Assembly (NCBI GenBank): GCA_015075745.1
Contig: JABTTW010000001.1
Location: 2,294,001-2,358,000 of the forward strand
Direction: 5' to 3'
From: Planctomycetia bacterium
GTDB taxonomy: Bacteria; Planctomycetota; Phycisphaerae; UBA1845; UTPLA1
DNA length: 64,000 nucleotides
The notes beneath the pieces were generated by a model. It was not told the DNA's origin. It was given only the letters and a program-made list of their open reading frames with translations, and ran no database searches. This document shows, one piece after another, positions 33,281 to 42,281 of this stretch. How positions within the stretch are numbered: the first letter of the stretch is position 1; each line of letters begins with the position of its first letter. The position numbers and the translations under genes are program-made.

Positions 33281-33859
33281 TCAGGCGGGCTGCGGAAGGG
33301 AGGCCTCAATCACCCGAACTGCGCGGGCAACGTCGAACGGCTTCGCCAGTGCGGCGTCGTAGCCTTCCTGCCGCAGAATCTCTTCGTCCCCCGGTCGCGA
33401 TGAACCCGTCAATGCAATCATCTTGATCCCGGAACAGGCCGGCAGCGATCGCATCGTCCGAATCGCCTCTCGCCCGCCGATTCCAGGCACCTCGACATCC
33501 ATGAGCAACACGTGCGGCTTGAACGTCTGCGTCGCGGCCCCCGCCTCAAAAGCCGTCCGCGCCAGCCGAACTTCATAATTCGCCTCGCGCTCCAGACCAT
33601 CCGAAAGCAGATCCGCCACGTCCCGGTCCGCCTCGACGACCAGCACGCGCGTCATTCCCGTATCAAGTCCATTCAGCGGAATCTCGTGATCGCGCATGAA
33701 TCGAACAAGCTGATCCAGCGGGATGCGTCGATCCTTGCTGCCCGGTATGCGATAGCCCCGAAGCTTGCCCGTATCAAACCACTTGGAGACCGTCCGCGGC
33801 GCGACGTTGCAGATCTTCGCCACTTCTCCGGTCGTCAGGACATCTTTGGGACGGGCCAT
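33281..33859 (-). CDS. Response regulator with N-terminal excisionase-type HTH and C-terminal REC domain
   Basis: This 192-residue protein has an unusual domain order: a MerR/excisionase-like helix-turn-helix (residues ~8-55, 'LTTGEVAKICNVAPRTVSKW' then 'GSKDRRIPLDQLVRFM') is first, and the receiver domain follows. REC residues are intact: the acidic site in 'VLVVEADRD', phospho-acceptor Asp in 'VLLMDVEVPG', Thr in 'IALTGSS' and Lys in 'ALAKPF'. It is probably a DNA-binding regulator controlled by a histidine kinase encoded elsewhere; no kinase gene is nearby. An alternative start lies five codons upstream. Confidence 0.88.
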   Translation of the reverse strand: MARPKDVLTTGEVAKICNVAPRTVSKWFDTGKLRGYRIPGSKDRRIPLDQLVRFMRDHEIPLNGLDTGMTRVLVVEADRDVADLLSDGLEREANYEVRLARTAFEAGAATQTFKPHVLLMDVEVPGIGGREAIRTMRSLPACSGIKMIALTGSSRPGDEEILRQEGYDAALAKPFDVARAVRVIEASLPQPA

Positions 33860-34293
33860 GGCTGGCACTCTCATTATGGTGCGAACAACAGTATCAACGC
33901 TCGGCCACGCACGAATTGTGCGGCCGCCGTGCTGTCGCCCCTGCCGCCGTCTCGACGAACCTCGCCTCGCGCAACAAAGCGCGGACAGATCCGATCGAGT
34001 GCTTCCGTCCCCTTGATCGGCTCGTTAAACCTTCAACTGAGCAAAATCGTTCGAGATGATGCAGCCGTTACAGGGACTCGGCGCATCAAATCTTTACAAC
34101 TCGTGGATATCGGGCGATGGGAGAGGAAGAAACGCCCGGCTCGGCGACGGCTCGGGGGGCCGCGCGAGTTGACTCATTGTAGGAACGGTCATCTCCCCGG
34201 GCAAGCAGTTGATGTCGCGAGTTCTGTTGCAATGTGATCGCAGCGGCCCCGGGCCGATGGACAGCGCCGAGTTCTGATCTTGATGATGGATAA
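33860..34293. other. Gene-free region between the HTH-REC regulator and the HD-GYP gene
   Basis: About 430 bases. A short imperfect hairpin (cggccacGCAC-GAATT-GTGCggccg, about 33901-33924) occurs about 45-65 bases upstream of the regulator start on its coding strand and may be a regulatory site. No frame here looks like protein. No promoter pair with convincing spacing was seen. Confidence 0.4.
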
Positions 34294-35157
34294 TCAATGA
34301 GCAATCGCAGCCCGACCGACATTCACGAAAGCTGATTCATTGCGCACCGCCAGACTGGGAGTCGGCCACGGCGCCGATTCGCCCACGGCCACCTGTGCCG
34401 AAACAAGTCCGGGGCAGATCGCCAGCGCCTCTTCGGGCAGCCGGTCGAGCATCGCCACCGCCGACTCCGCGATGTCCGGATCGAACTGAATGCCACGCCA
34501 TCGCTGCAATTCGGCGATCGCCTCCTCAACCCCGATCGCCTTCTTATATGTGCGCGGCGAGAGCATGGCGTCGATGCTGTCTGCGACCTGCAGGATTCTC
34601 GCACCGAAAGGAATCGCCTTACCCGCCAGACCCGCGGGATATCCGCAGCCGTTGAACCATTCATGATGATGCAGAACGAGCGGAAGCTCCCTTTCCAAGA
34701 AGCCCATCCGCCGCAAAATCTCCACCCCTCGGGCAGGATGCAGCTTGATGATCTCGAACTCATTCGGCGTGAGCCGCCCCGGCTTCAACAGGATCGCGTC
34801 GGGAACGGCGATCTTCCCGATGTCGTGCAGCAGCGCCGCGATCACCAGCACCTCCACCTCGGTGGACCCCAGCCCCGCCGCCGTCGCCAAGTGCTCCGCA
34901 TAAATCGCCACCTGCGACGAATGACGCTCCGTGTGCGGGTCTTTCGCTTCCAGCGCCGCAACCAAGGCCATCACGCTTTCCAGGTGCGACTGTCGCAATC
35001 GTAGTCGCAGCCGTCTAATCTCTTGCTTCAACGGAACGGTTTGAGATGTCTGTATGGGCCCCCAAGATACTCCGGGACCCAATGCGGGTTTCCCGAATGT
35101 GCCAGGCTGTCCGCCCCCGGAAAGATGAACGTGTGTCTGCGAATCAGTAGCGGACAT
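34294..35157 (-). CDS. HD-GYP-domain phosphodiesterase
   Basis: This protein of about 287 residues has an HD-GYP domain (residues ~60-230), known to hydrolyse cyclic di-GMP. Active-site motifs are present: 'HTERHSSQVAIYAEHLA', 'ALLHDIGKIAVPDAIL', 'LHPARGVEIL', 'LPLVLHHHEWFNGCGYP' (HHExxxGxGYP form), and 'ILQVADSIDAML'. The metal ligands HD and HH are intact, so enzyme activity is likely. No receiver or sensor domain is visible in the part taken as real; the N-terminal residues before residue ~40 are low in conservation and the start is uncertain (longer frame to 35355). Confidence 0.85.
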   Translation of the reverse strand: MSATDSQTHVHLSGGGQPGTFGKPALGPGVSWGPIQTSQTVPLKQEIRRLRLRLRQSHLESVMALVAALEAKDPHTERHSSQVAIYAEHLATAAGLGSTEVEVLVIAALLHDIGKIAVPDAILLKPGRLTPNEFEIIKLHPARGVEILRRMGFLERELPLVLHHHEWFNGCGYPAGLAGKAIPFGARILQVADSIDAMLSPRTYKKAIGVEEAIAELQRWRGIQFDPDIAESAVAMLDRLPEEALAICPGLVSAQVAVGESAPWPTPSLAVRNESAFVNVGRAAIAH

Positions 35158-35469
35158 CACAACCCCCCGCATCCTCCCGTGACGCACCAGGTCTTCCCCC
35201 GACAATTCCCACCCACCGTTCGCGATAACATGAGTCCGATCTTCCGCCGCGTGGCAGGACCAACCGTACACCGCATCATCGGAGCGCGCACCACCGCTCT
35301 TGAGGGTGTGAAGGGTTTTTCCCAGTATTGGCGGGCACTTTTTTATGGCCCGCAAATCCGCCCCATTTCCGGCGGCTCAGCCTCCAACAAGCCCCGCCGC
35401 AATTGCAAATCCAACCCAGGTCCGGAACAATGCCGCTCCGATCGCGCTGACGGAGATTGACTCATAAAG
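35158..35469. other. Gene-free spacer between HD-GYP and anmK
   Basis: About 310 bases between divergent genes. A GCGGGC/GCCCGC pair at about 35334-35358 brackets a T-rich loop; no clear promoter. The last 20 bases include GGAG about 14 bases before anmK. Confidence 0.35.
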
Positions 35470-36675
35470 ATGCCCGACCAACGAATCGTCATCGGCCTCA
35501 ATAGCGGAACAAGCGCCGACGGCGTTGATGCCGTCGCCTGCAAACTGACCGGCCGAGGCGCCGCCATGCGCGTCAGTGTGCTGGGCCACACCTCTCGCCC
35601 CTACCCGCCGGCTCTTCGCAAGCGAATCCTCGCCGTCATGGCCCCGGCACAAACCCGGACCGAGGAACTCTGCCGCCTCGAAGTCGAAATCGGACGCGCC
35701 TTCGCCGACGCCGCCCACGCCCTCGTGCGCCGGCTCCGTCTCAAGCGCGTCGATCTCATCGGCTCACACGGCCAAACCGTCTGCCACCTCCCGCCCACCA
35801 CCGGCAAGAAAAGAAAATCCGCCGGCTACGTGCCCTCCACCATGCAGATCGGCGACCCCACCATCATCGCCGAGAAACTCCGCTGCCCCGTCGTCCACCA
35901 CTTCCGCCAGGCCGACATGGCCGTCGGCGGCCAAGGCGCGCCCCTCGTCCCCTGGACCGACTTCGTCCTCTTTCGCGACAAGCGCAAAAACCGAATCATC
36001 CAAAACATCGGCGGCATCGCCAACCTCACCTACCTCCCAGCCGCCTGCGACGTAACCGACGTCGTCGCATTCGACACCGGCCCCGGAAATCTCCTCATCG
36101 ACGGCATGACCCGCATCGCGACGAAGGGCCGCGAACAGTTCGATCGCGGAGGCCGCCGCGCCGCCAAAGGCCGCGTCCACCCCGAACTCTTTCACCACTT
36201 GATGCGTCATCCCTTCCTGCTCGCCGCCCCGCCCAAGAGCTGCGGCAGAGAACAGTTCGGCGAGTCCTACATCGCCGATCTCCGCAAACGCTTCGCCCGA
36301 CTTCGCCTTCTCCCCAACGACTGGATCGCCACCGTCACCCACTTCTCCGCCGCCTGCATGATCCTGGGATACGCATGGCTCTGCGATGCCCGGCGCACCG
36401 AATACCCGCCGATGGATGAAATCATCCTCTGCGGCGGCGGCGCGAAAAACACGACGCTCGTCCGAATGCTCTCCCGCTGTCTCCACGCCGCGGGCCGCCG
36501 CATCCCCGTTACGTCAATGAATGCCCTCGGCATCTCCACCCAGGCCAAAGAAGGCGTCTCTTTCGCTATGCTCGCCGCTGCAAGAATCGACGGCGTTCCC
36601 GCGAACCTGCCGCGCGTCACTGGCGCAAAGAACCCGGTCCTGCTCGGCGACATCTGCGATCTGGGATTGAAATGA
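35470..36675 (+). CDS. anmK: Anhydro-N-acetylmuramic acid kinase
   Basis: This 401-residue kinase opens and phosphorylates 1,6-anhydro-MurNAc to MurNAc-6-phosphate during recycling of cell-wall peptidoglycan. It has the 'GLNSGTSADGVDAVACKL' start with the phosphate-binding loop, 'IGSHGQTVCHLPP', 'VAFDTGPGNLLIDGM' and 'EIILCGGGAKNTTLVRML'. The product is the substrate of MurQ, encoded next with a four-base overlap (ATGA), so the two work as a pair. Presence of both argues that the organism makes and recycles peptidoglycan. Confidence 0.94.
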   Translation: MPDQRIVIGLNSGTSADGVDAVACKLTGRGAAMRVSVLGHTSRPYPPALRKRILAVMAPAQTRTEELCRLEVEIGRAFADAAHALVRRLRLKRVDLIGSHGQTVCHLPPTTGKKRKSAGYVPSTMQIGDPTIIAEKLRCPVVHHFRQADMAVGGQGAPLVPWTDFVLFRDKRKNRIIQNIGGIANLTYLPAACDVTDVVAFDTGPGNLLIDGMTRIATKGREQFDRGGRRAAKGRVHPELFHHLMRHPFLLAAPPKSCGREQFGESYIADLRKRFARLRLLPNDWIATVTHFSAACMILGYAWLCDARRTEYPPMDEIILCGGGAKNTTLVRMLSRCLHAAGRRIPVTSMNALGISTQAKEGVSFAMLAAARIDGVPANLPRVTGAKNPVLLGDICDLGLK

Positions 36676-37607
36676 AACGCACCCCAAAAAAACCATCCGA
36701 CGACCGCGGCCACCTGCTCACCGAGCGGCAAAACGAAAAGTCCCGCCGACTCGATGCCATCTCCCTCTCCGCCGCCTTCGACCTCATGAACGCCGAAGAC
36801 GCCTCCATCCCCTGCGCCGTCGCCAAAGCCAAGCCCGCCATCACCCGCGCCGTCGAGCTGGTGTCACACGCATGGCAGCATGGTGGCCGGCTCATCTACG
36901 TCGGCGCCGGCACCAGCGGCCGCCTCGGCGTCCTCGACGCCTCAGAGTGCCCCCCGACCTTTCGCAGCGATCCCAAAATGGTGCGCGGCATCATCGCCGG
37001 CGGAAAGAAGGCCCTCTGGCGTAGCGTCGAAGGCGCCGAAGACGATCGCCGCGCCGCCGTCCGCGACCTGCGGCTCCTCGCCCCATCGTCCAAGGACGTC
37101 GTCATGGGCATCGCCACCGGCGGCACAACGCCCTACGTTCACGAAGCCCTGGCCCTCGCCCGGCGCCGCGGCGCCAAGACCATCTTCTTCGCCTGCGTGC
37201 CGAAGTCTCAGGCCCGCGCCGTCTGCGACGTGGACATCCGTGTACTCACCGGCCCGGAAATCCTCTCCGGCTCCACACGCCTCAAAGCCGGCACCGCGAC
37301 CAAGCTCGTCCTCAACACAATCACAACCCTCGGCATGGTCCGCCTCGGCAAGACCTACGGCAATCTCATGGTCGACCTCAACAGCTACGCCTGCCGAAAG
37401 CTCACCGAGCGCGCCACCCGCGTCATCGCCGCCGCCACCGGTCTCACCAAACCCGCCGCCGCCGAACTGCTCCACCGCGCCCGAGGCCGCGCCAAAACCG
37501 CCATCGTCATGCACCGGCGCAATCTAACCTTCACCGCCGCCGAAGCCCTGCTCCTAAAGCACAAGGGCCGCGTCCGCGCAGCCCTCGAGTCTCCGTTACA
37601 ACCGTGA
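36672..37607 (+). CDS. murQ: N-acetylmuramic acid 6-phosphate etherase
   Basis: This 311-residue SIS-domain lyase cleaves the D-lactyl ether of MurNAc-6-phosphate to give GlcNAc-6-phosphate. Typical motifs: 'TERQNEKSRRLDAIS', 'LIYVGAGTSGRLGVLDASEC', 'PPTF', 'VVMGIATGGTTPYVHEAL' and 'TKLVLNTITTLGMVRLGKTY'. Its ATG overlaps the anmK stop. The last seven codons lie within the first copy of a 106-bp tandem repeat, so the C-terminus (LESPLQP) is encoded by repeat sequence. Confidence 0.94.
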   Translation: MKRTPKKPSDDRGHLLTERQNEKSRRLDAISLSAAFDLMNAEDASIPCAVAKAKPAITRAVELVSHAWQHGGRLIYVGAGTSGRLGVLDASECPPTFRSDPKMVRGIIAGGKKALWRSVEGAEDDRRAAVRDLRLLAPSSKDVVMGIATGGTTPYVHEALALARRRGAKTIFFACVPKSQARAVCDVDIRVLTGPEILSGSTRLKAGTATKLVLNTITTLGMVRLGKTYGNLMVDLNSYACRKLTERATRVIAAATGLTKPAAAELLHRARGRAKTAIVMHRRNLTFTAAEALLLKHKGRVRAALESPLQP

Positions 37608-37797
37608 TACTGAGGGGGCAACCCTGATGCGGTTCTCATCCCGGCATTGCAATCCTACCCAACCGGGTAGCATGGGCCTCCGGCCCGTGCGCGAGTCTCC
37701 GTTACAACCGTGATACTGAGGGGGCAACCCTGATGCGATTTTCATCCCGGCATTGCAGTCCTACCCAACCGGGTAGCATGGGCCTCCGGCCCGTGCG
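37586..37797 (+). repeat. Two-copy 106-bp tandem repeat carrying REP-like GTAG palindromes
   Basis: Copy 1 is 37586-37691 and copy 2 is 37692-37797, with only a few differences. Each unit starts with the murQ 3' end sequence (CGAGTCTCCGTTACAACCG) and ends with CTACCC-AACC-GGGTAG followed by CATGGGCC-TCC-GGCCCGTG, two adjacent hairpins. GTAG (37667-37670 and 37773-37776) directly precedes the larger palindrome, the arrangement known for REP elements mobilised by RAYT transposases. The duplication must have happened after the element settled behind murQ. Confidence 0.85.
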
Positions 37798-37922
37798 GAT
37801 GGAATAAACTTGTACGAATGAAGAATGCGACATTCGTGCGAAAATCGCGCAAGGTTAATAGTGCGCCCACCCGCGACACACCTCGCTGCAGTCCACCCAG
37901 AAATCGAAATGTAGTGAGCAGT
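37608..37922. other. Spacer between murQ and the GH31 gene
   Basis: The first 190 bases are the tandem REP-like repeat. The remaining 125 bases (37798-37922) contain no gene and no terminator with a T-run for either convergent gene; the REP hairpins may act as the transcription end. Confidence 0.5.
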
Positions 37923-40376
37923 CTACTTGCGGAAGTTCCCCAGCACTTCAACCGTCGCGCTCTCCGGCAGCTCCGCCACCCGCACGAGCACACTCCGCTG
38001 CTTGCGATCGAAAAACCATCCCGCTCGCGCTCTCGTCATCCGCCCCACTGTCGGGCACGCCGTCAGCGGCCGCCCATCAACAGTCACCGCGTCCGGACAC
38101 TTTGATATGCCCGCGAACCTCAGCAGATACGACTTCGGTATAAACTGCGCCGAGCCCTCCCGCCAGATCACGCGGAACGATGTGCCCCCATCCGACGGCC
38201 CCGTCGCATACTGCTCCAGCAGAAACTCCCCCTGCTCGTATCCGTACGAAATCCCGTCGTCGTTGTAAAACCACCCGCGACCGCTGCCGGGAAAGATATT
38301 CAGCGTCAATTCCTTGATCGCCTTCTCCTCGGAATACTGCCGAACCTCGCGCGTCGGAATGATCGCCCCCGCCCGAGCGAAAATGGGAATCGTTCGCAAA
38401 TGCACCGGCCGCTCGAACTCGACGCCACCCTCCCGTACCGCGCCGCTGTCGAAGTCGTACCATTCCCCCGCCGGCAGCGTCACCTTCCGCGTCGTCGCCC
38501 CCTCGTGCACCACCGGCGCGACGAACAACTGCCGCCCAAACATGAATTCGTGCTCGCAGCGATGCGCCTTTGGATGACTCGGGAAATCCAGAAGCACCGG
38601 CCGCAATAGCGGCAGCCCGGTCCGCGAGGCATGATGCATCTCGGTATAAACGTAAGGCAGCAGCCGATACCGCAGCTCGATCGCCTCGCGATTGTGCTTC
38701 TCCGCCTTCTTACCGAAGCTCCACGGGTCCTGCTCCTTGCCGCCCGCCGTATGCACGCGCATCAGCGGATAAAACACGCCAAGCTGCAGCCACCGCGTAA
38801 ACAGCTCCGCCGACGGATATCCGCGAAACCCGCCGATGTCCGCCCCGCAAAGCGTCACGCCCGACAAACTCATGTTCAAAAGCATCGGCACACTCATGCG
38901 CAAATGCTCCCAGCTTGAAAGATTGTCGCCCGTCCACACCGCCGCATATCGCTGCACGCCGCTGTATCCGGCTCGCGTCAAGACAAACGGCCGCTCCTTC
39001 GGCCGCGTTCGCTTCATCCCGTCAAACGTCGCCCGCGCCATCTGCATGCCATAGACATTATGCACCGCCCGATGATCCGTCGGCGCCCCGTCATTATCGT
39101 GTCGCACCGTCAGAGGGATCGTCCCGTCCGCGAACGTAAAATCGGCCGGCTCATTCATGTCGTTCCAGATGCCGCCGACCCCGTCCTTCAAGAAGTTCGC
39201 GTACAGATCGGCCCACCACCGCCGAGTCGCCCCGCGCGTATAGTCCGGCCACACAGACTCACCGGGCCACACCTTGCCGACATAAAGCTCGCCGTCAGCG
39301 GCCCGGACGAAGTGATCGCCCGCCACCCCGCTGTCATAAACCGAGTATCCCTTCTCACACTTGATCCCCGGATCGATGATGCCCACCAGCTTGAACCCCT
39401 TCGAGGTCAACTGCTCCGTGAGCTTCCGCGGATTCGAAAATCGCTTGGGGTGCCATGTAAACGAGCGAAACTCGTCCATGTAATCAATGTCGATGTATAT
39501 CGTGTCGCACGGAATCTTCCGCTTCCGAAACTGTCGGGCAATCTCCTTCACCCGTGCCGCCGAGTCATAGCTCCACCGGCACTGCTGATAACCCAGCGAC
39601 CATCGCGGCGGCAGCGGCATCGCCCCCACCAGCGACGCATAGCGCTGCACCACGTCCGCCGGCGCCGGCCCCGCGATGAAGTAATAATTCATCTCCCCGG
39701 TGTCCGCGCCAAAGCAATAGGCGTCCCGCGAGGTCTTCCCGAAATCAAAAAATGATCGACAGGCATTATCGAAGAAAAGCCCGTGCGCCCGGCCGTTATT
39801 CAGCACCAGCGCAAACGGATGCGTCTGATACAGCGGATCGGTCCACGGATCGTGCTCCGCCGCGTCGTGATTCCAGTTCACCAGCGCCGTCCCGCGCTTG
39901 TCCATCGGCGAGCCCTTCTCGCCAAGCCCGAAGAAGTGATCCTCTTCACCAAGCTGTTTCCAGCAGCGAATCTCGTCGCCCGCCCACGCCATCCCCCTGG
40001 TCGGGCAGTCCCCCAAAATCACCGCGCCGTCGAGATGGTGAAAGGAGATGCGACAGGGCGACCGGCTGATGCGCACACGAAGCGTATTCGTGACCATCTC
40101 CATCGCGTCGCCGTTCTCTTCAAGCCCCCAATGAGGCCGCGCGCCGCTCTCGTCCGTAATCACCGCCCAGGAATGATCTCGGCCGAACTCGCCCTCCGGC
40201 GCCAGCCGGACGCGAACGATCTCGTCCGTGATCGGCGAAATCAAAACGCGGCTCTCATCGCATTCGATCAATAGGCCGCCGTTCTCCTGCCGGTAAGACG
40301 TCACATCCCCCAGCGATCGCCAGCCCCGCATCGCTCGGCTCAGAAGGCCCGTTTCGCCGCCGTTGTTGTTGCTCAT
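37923..40376 (-). CDS. Glycoside hydrolase family 31 alpha-glucosidase
   Basis: This 817-residue enzyme is predicted to cleave alpha-glycosidic bonds, probably on alpha-glucosides or malto-oligosaccharides. The catalytic nucleophile region 'WNDMNEPADFTFAD' (Asp in WNDMNE) and the acid/base region 'AAVWTGDNLSSWEHLRMS' are intact; 'GYQQCRWSYDSAARVKEIA', 'IYIDIDYMDEFRSFTW' and 'FGADTGEMNYYFIAGPAPAD' also match GH31. No signal peptide is visible, so the enzyme is probably cytoplasmic. The C-terminal half contains the DUF5110-like beta domains. Start at 40376 is chosen over 40385 on the basis of a neighbouring in-frame ATG; either is possible. Confidence 0.93.
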   Translation of the reverse strand: MSNNNGGETGLLSRAMRGWRSLGDVTSYRQENGGLLIECDESRVLISPITDEIVRVRLAPEGEFGRDHSWAVITDESGARPHWGLEENGDAMEMVTNTLRVRISRSPCRISFHHLDGAVILGDCPTRGMAWAGDEIRCWKQLGEEDHFFGLGEKGSPMDKRGTALVNWNHDAAEHDPWTDPLYQTHPFALVLNNGRAHGLFFDNACRSFFDFGKTSRDAYCFGADTGEMNYYFIAGPAPADVVQRYASLVGAMPLPPRWSLGYQQCRWSYDSAARVKEIARQFRKRKIPCDTIYIDIDYMDEFRSFTWHPKRFSNPRKLTEQLTSKGFKLVGIIDPGIKCEKGYSVYDSGVAGDHFVRAADGELYVGKVWPGESVWPDYTRGATRRWWADLYANFLKDGVGGIWNDMNEPADFTFADGTIPLTVRHDNDGAPTDHRAVHNVYGMQMARATFDGMKRTRPKERPFVLTRAGYSGVQRYAAVWTGDNLSSWEHLRMSVPMLLNMSLSGVTLCGADIGGFRGYPSAELFTRWLQLGVFYPLMRVHTAGGKEQDPWSFGKKAEKHNREAIELRYRLLPYVYTEMHHASRTGLPLLRPVLLDFPSHPKAHRCEHEFMFGRQLFVAPVVHEGATTRKVTLPAGEWYDFDSGAVREGGVEFERPVHLRTIPIFARAGAIIPTREVRQYSEEKAIKELTLNIFPGSGRGWFYNDDGISYGYEQGEFLLEQYATGPSDGGTSFRVIWREGSAQFIPKSYLLRFAGISKCPDAVTVDGRPLTACPTVGRMTRARAGWFFDRKQRSVLVRVAELPESATVEVLGNFRK

Positions 40377-41021
40377 GGTTCCCATCCAGCGGGCCGTCTA
40401 TTGAAACCGCTCATTTACCCGGCCCGGTTCATCTGCAAATCGTATTGGCACGCTTCCCGGCTCAGAGATTCAGCGTGCACGTTGCCCCACGCAAATCCTG
40501 TCGCCTCCCTCCGATCCACTCAGAGTGCCCCGTAGGAGGGGTCAGCACGGGGCGCAAACCAAGTCGGCCCACCGGCCAACGCCAAAGGCCCTGACAGTCG
40601 GGTAAAACCTTTTTCCATGATAACCAACCCGGTTTTCAGGGTCAAATCCAGGGCCCTTCCCTGCCCACCAACGCCGCTCGTTCCCATGAAAAATCCGCGC
40701 GAACGATGAGCAAGTATAGTTGCAAGCTATGAGTATCAAGCTATGAGTTTCTCCATTGCAATGCCATCCACCAACCCGCATCCCAAGACCGCGATGGGCC
40801 CCGAAGCGGCCCACCGTCTTGCATCGATTGCCGCGCGAGCTCCGAGGCGGCTTGCCGTTTGGCGATGGATCACCAGCCCCGCCGCATTTTTCGCGCAAAA
40901 CGCCCATCGCCCCAACCCGCGACCGCCACGCGAGTTGGCACAATCCCCACAGGGCTTGTGTCACCTTATGTCACCTTGCAAAACGAGCGTTTGTACCGCC
41001 GAAAACCGCGGAACAGAATTG
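40377..41021. other. Gene-free region between GH31 and hpd with repeats
   Basis: About 645 bases upstream of GH31. It holds a 12-base direct repeat CAAGCTATGAGT with period 14 (40723-40748), the 70-bp dispersed repeat at 40909-40978, and a GC/AT-mixed stretch (40600-40680). Long plus-strand and minus-strand frames exist but show no protein-like features. The promoter of the GH31 gene was not identified. Confidence 0.45.
40909..40978 (+). repeat. 70-bp dispersed repeat, copy A
   Basis: This segment aligns without gaps to the reverse complement of 59389-59458. The first 29 and last 25 bases are the most alike; the last 25 (GCTTGTGTCACCTTATGTCA...) are identical. Both copies translate in the same frame to '...TAT(R/V)V..I..GL(L)VSPYVTL'. 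Its nature is unknown. Confidence 0.8.
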
Positions 41022-42164
41022 TCAAAGATTGCCGCGCTTCTGCTGCTCTTCCTCAATGGAGACGAACAGGGCCTTGAAATTGCCGATGCCGAATCCGCGA
41101 GAACCGTGCCTCTCGATCACCTCGTAAAACAGCGTCGGTCGATCCTCCACCGGCCGCGTGAAAATTTGCAGCAGGTATCCCTCCTCGTCGCGATCCGCAA
41201 GGATGCCCAGCTCGCGAATCTCCTTGTAATCCTGGTCGATCTTCCCCACCCGGCCGGGAAGCGCGTCGTAATACGTATCCGGAACTCGAAGGAACTGAAC
41301 CCCGTTGTCCCGCAAGGCTCGGACCGTCTTGCAAATGTCCCCGGTATTCAGCGCGATGTGTTGCACGCCCGGAGTACGGTAATAATCAAGGTATTCCTCG
41401 ATTTGGCTCTTCTTCTTGCCCTCCGCCGGCTCATTGATCGGGAACTTGATCCGCCCGGTCCCGTTCTGCATCACCTTGCTCATCAAGGCGCTGTATTCGG
41501 TGCTGATGTCGTCATCCGAAAAGTGAGCCAGCTGAGTGAAACCAAGGATATTGGCATAGAAATTCACCCAGTGATTCATTGCCCCGAGTTCGACATTGCC
41601 GACCACATGATCGACCGCCGCAAGTCCCGTCCCCTTCGCCTTCGGAGCGCTGAACGGAACAAATCCCGGCGCGAAAATCCCCTTGTAGTTCTTCCGCTCG
41701 ACAAACGTGTGAACCGTCTCGCCGTATGTGCGGATCGTCGCCGACCGCAACGGTCCGTGCTCGTCCTTCGCAGTCTCCGGCGGGCTGACAATCGTCGCCC
41801 CGCGCTGGCGAACCGCCTCAAACGCCGAGTCCACATCGTTCACCGTGAAGGCGACCACCTTCACCCCATCCCCGTGAAGCTGGCAATGACGGGCAATCTC
41901 GTGATCCGGCGTCAGCGCCGAGCTCAGCACGATGCGAATCTTGCCCTGCTCGATCAAATAGCTGGTCTTGACCCGGTCGCCCGTCTCCAAACCGCGATAC
42001 GCGACGATGTCAAAACCGAACATGCATCGGTAATAGTGCGCCGCCTGGTGCGCGTTCCCGACGTAAAACTCGATATGGTCGATCCCCTGCAGCGGCAGAA
42101 AGTCCTCACCGGCGGCTTGCGAAGTGGCGGCCGATCTGGAAGCGGGTGTCGCAGATGTAGCCAT
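41022..42164 (-). CDS. hpd: 4-hydroxyphenylpyruvate dioxygenase
   Basis: This 380-residue Fe(II) dioxygenase converts 4-hydroxyphenylpyruvate to homogentisate in tyrosine breakdown or quinone/tocopherol synthesis. Ligand motifs: 'AAVDHVVGNVELGAMNHWVN' (His), 'GVQHIALNTGDICKTVRAL' (His) and 'PTLFYEVIERHGSRGFGIGN' (Glu). Two vicinal-oxygen-chelate halves are visible, starting 'LQGIDHIEFYVGNAHQAAHY'. The ATG at 42164 follows a GAAAGGCAC sequence; the N-terminal 30 residues are Ala/Ser/Thr-rich and unconserved. No homogentisate pathway gene is adjacent. Confidence 0.93.
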   Translation of the reverse strand: MATSATPASRSAATSQAAGEDFLPLQGIDHIEFYVGNAHQAAHYYRCMFGFDIVAYRGLETGDRVKTSYLIEQGKIRIVLSSALTPDHEIARHCQLHGDGVKVVAFTVNDVDSAFEAVRQRGATIVSPPETAKDEHGPLRSATIRTYGETVHTFVERKNYKGIFAPGFVPFSAPKAKGTGLAAVDHVVGNVELGAMNHWVNFYANILGFTQLAHFSDDDISTEYSALMSKVMQNGTGRIKFPINEPAEGKKKSQIEEYLDYYRTPGVQHIALNTGDICKTVRALRDNGVQFLRVPDTYYDALPGRVGKIDQDYKEIRELGILADRDEEGYLLQIFTRPVEDRPTLFYEVIERHGSRGFGIGNFKALFVSIEEEQQKRGNL

Positions 42165-42203
42165 GAAAGTGCCTTTCAATGCGGATGTTTCAGGACTTGT
42201 CAC

Positions 42204-42209
42204 ATTATA
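42204..42209 (-). promoter_or_regulatory. -10 hexamer TATAAT upstream of hpd
   Basis: A perfect TATAAT on the minus strand lies 40 bases before the hpd ATG. No matching -35 at 16-18 bases was found, so activator dependence or chance is possible. Confidence 0.35.
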
Positions 42210-42281
42210 ACGTGGAATGGCCCGATTCGAGTAGTGCGCCGCGTCCCCGCAATGCCCGCGTCAGTCGGGGAGATTCGACCC

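Noticed and set aside
34294-35355. Longer start of the HD-GYP protein
   Set aside because: The first 66 residues lack conserved features; the ATG at 35157 is more likely, but this is not certain.
37586-37797. Direct repeat as attachment site or CRISPR
   Set aside because: Two adjacent copies without an inserted element or spacers; the REP-like palindromes explain it better.
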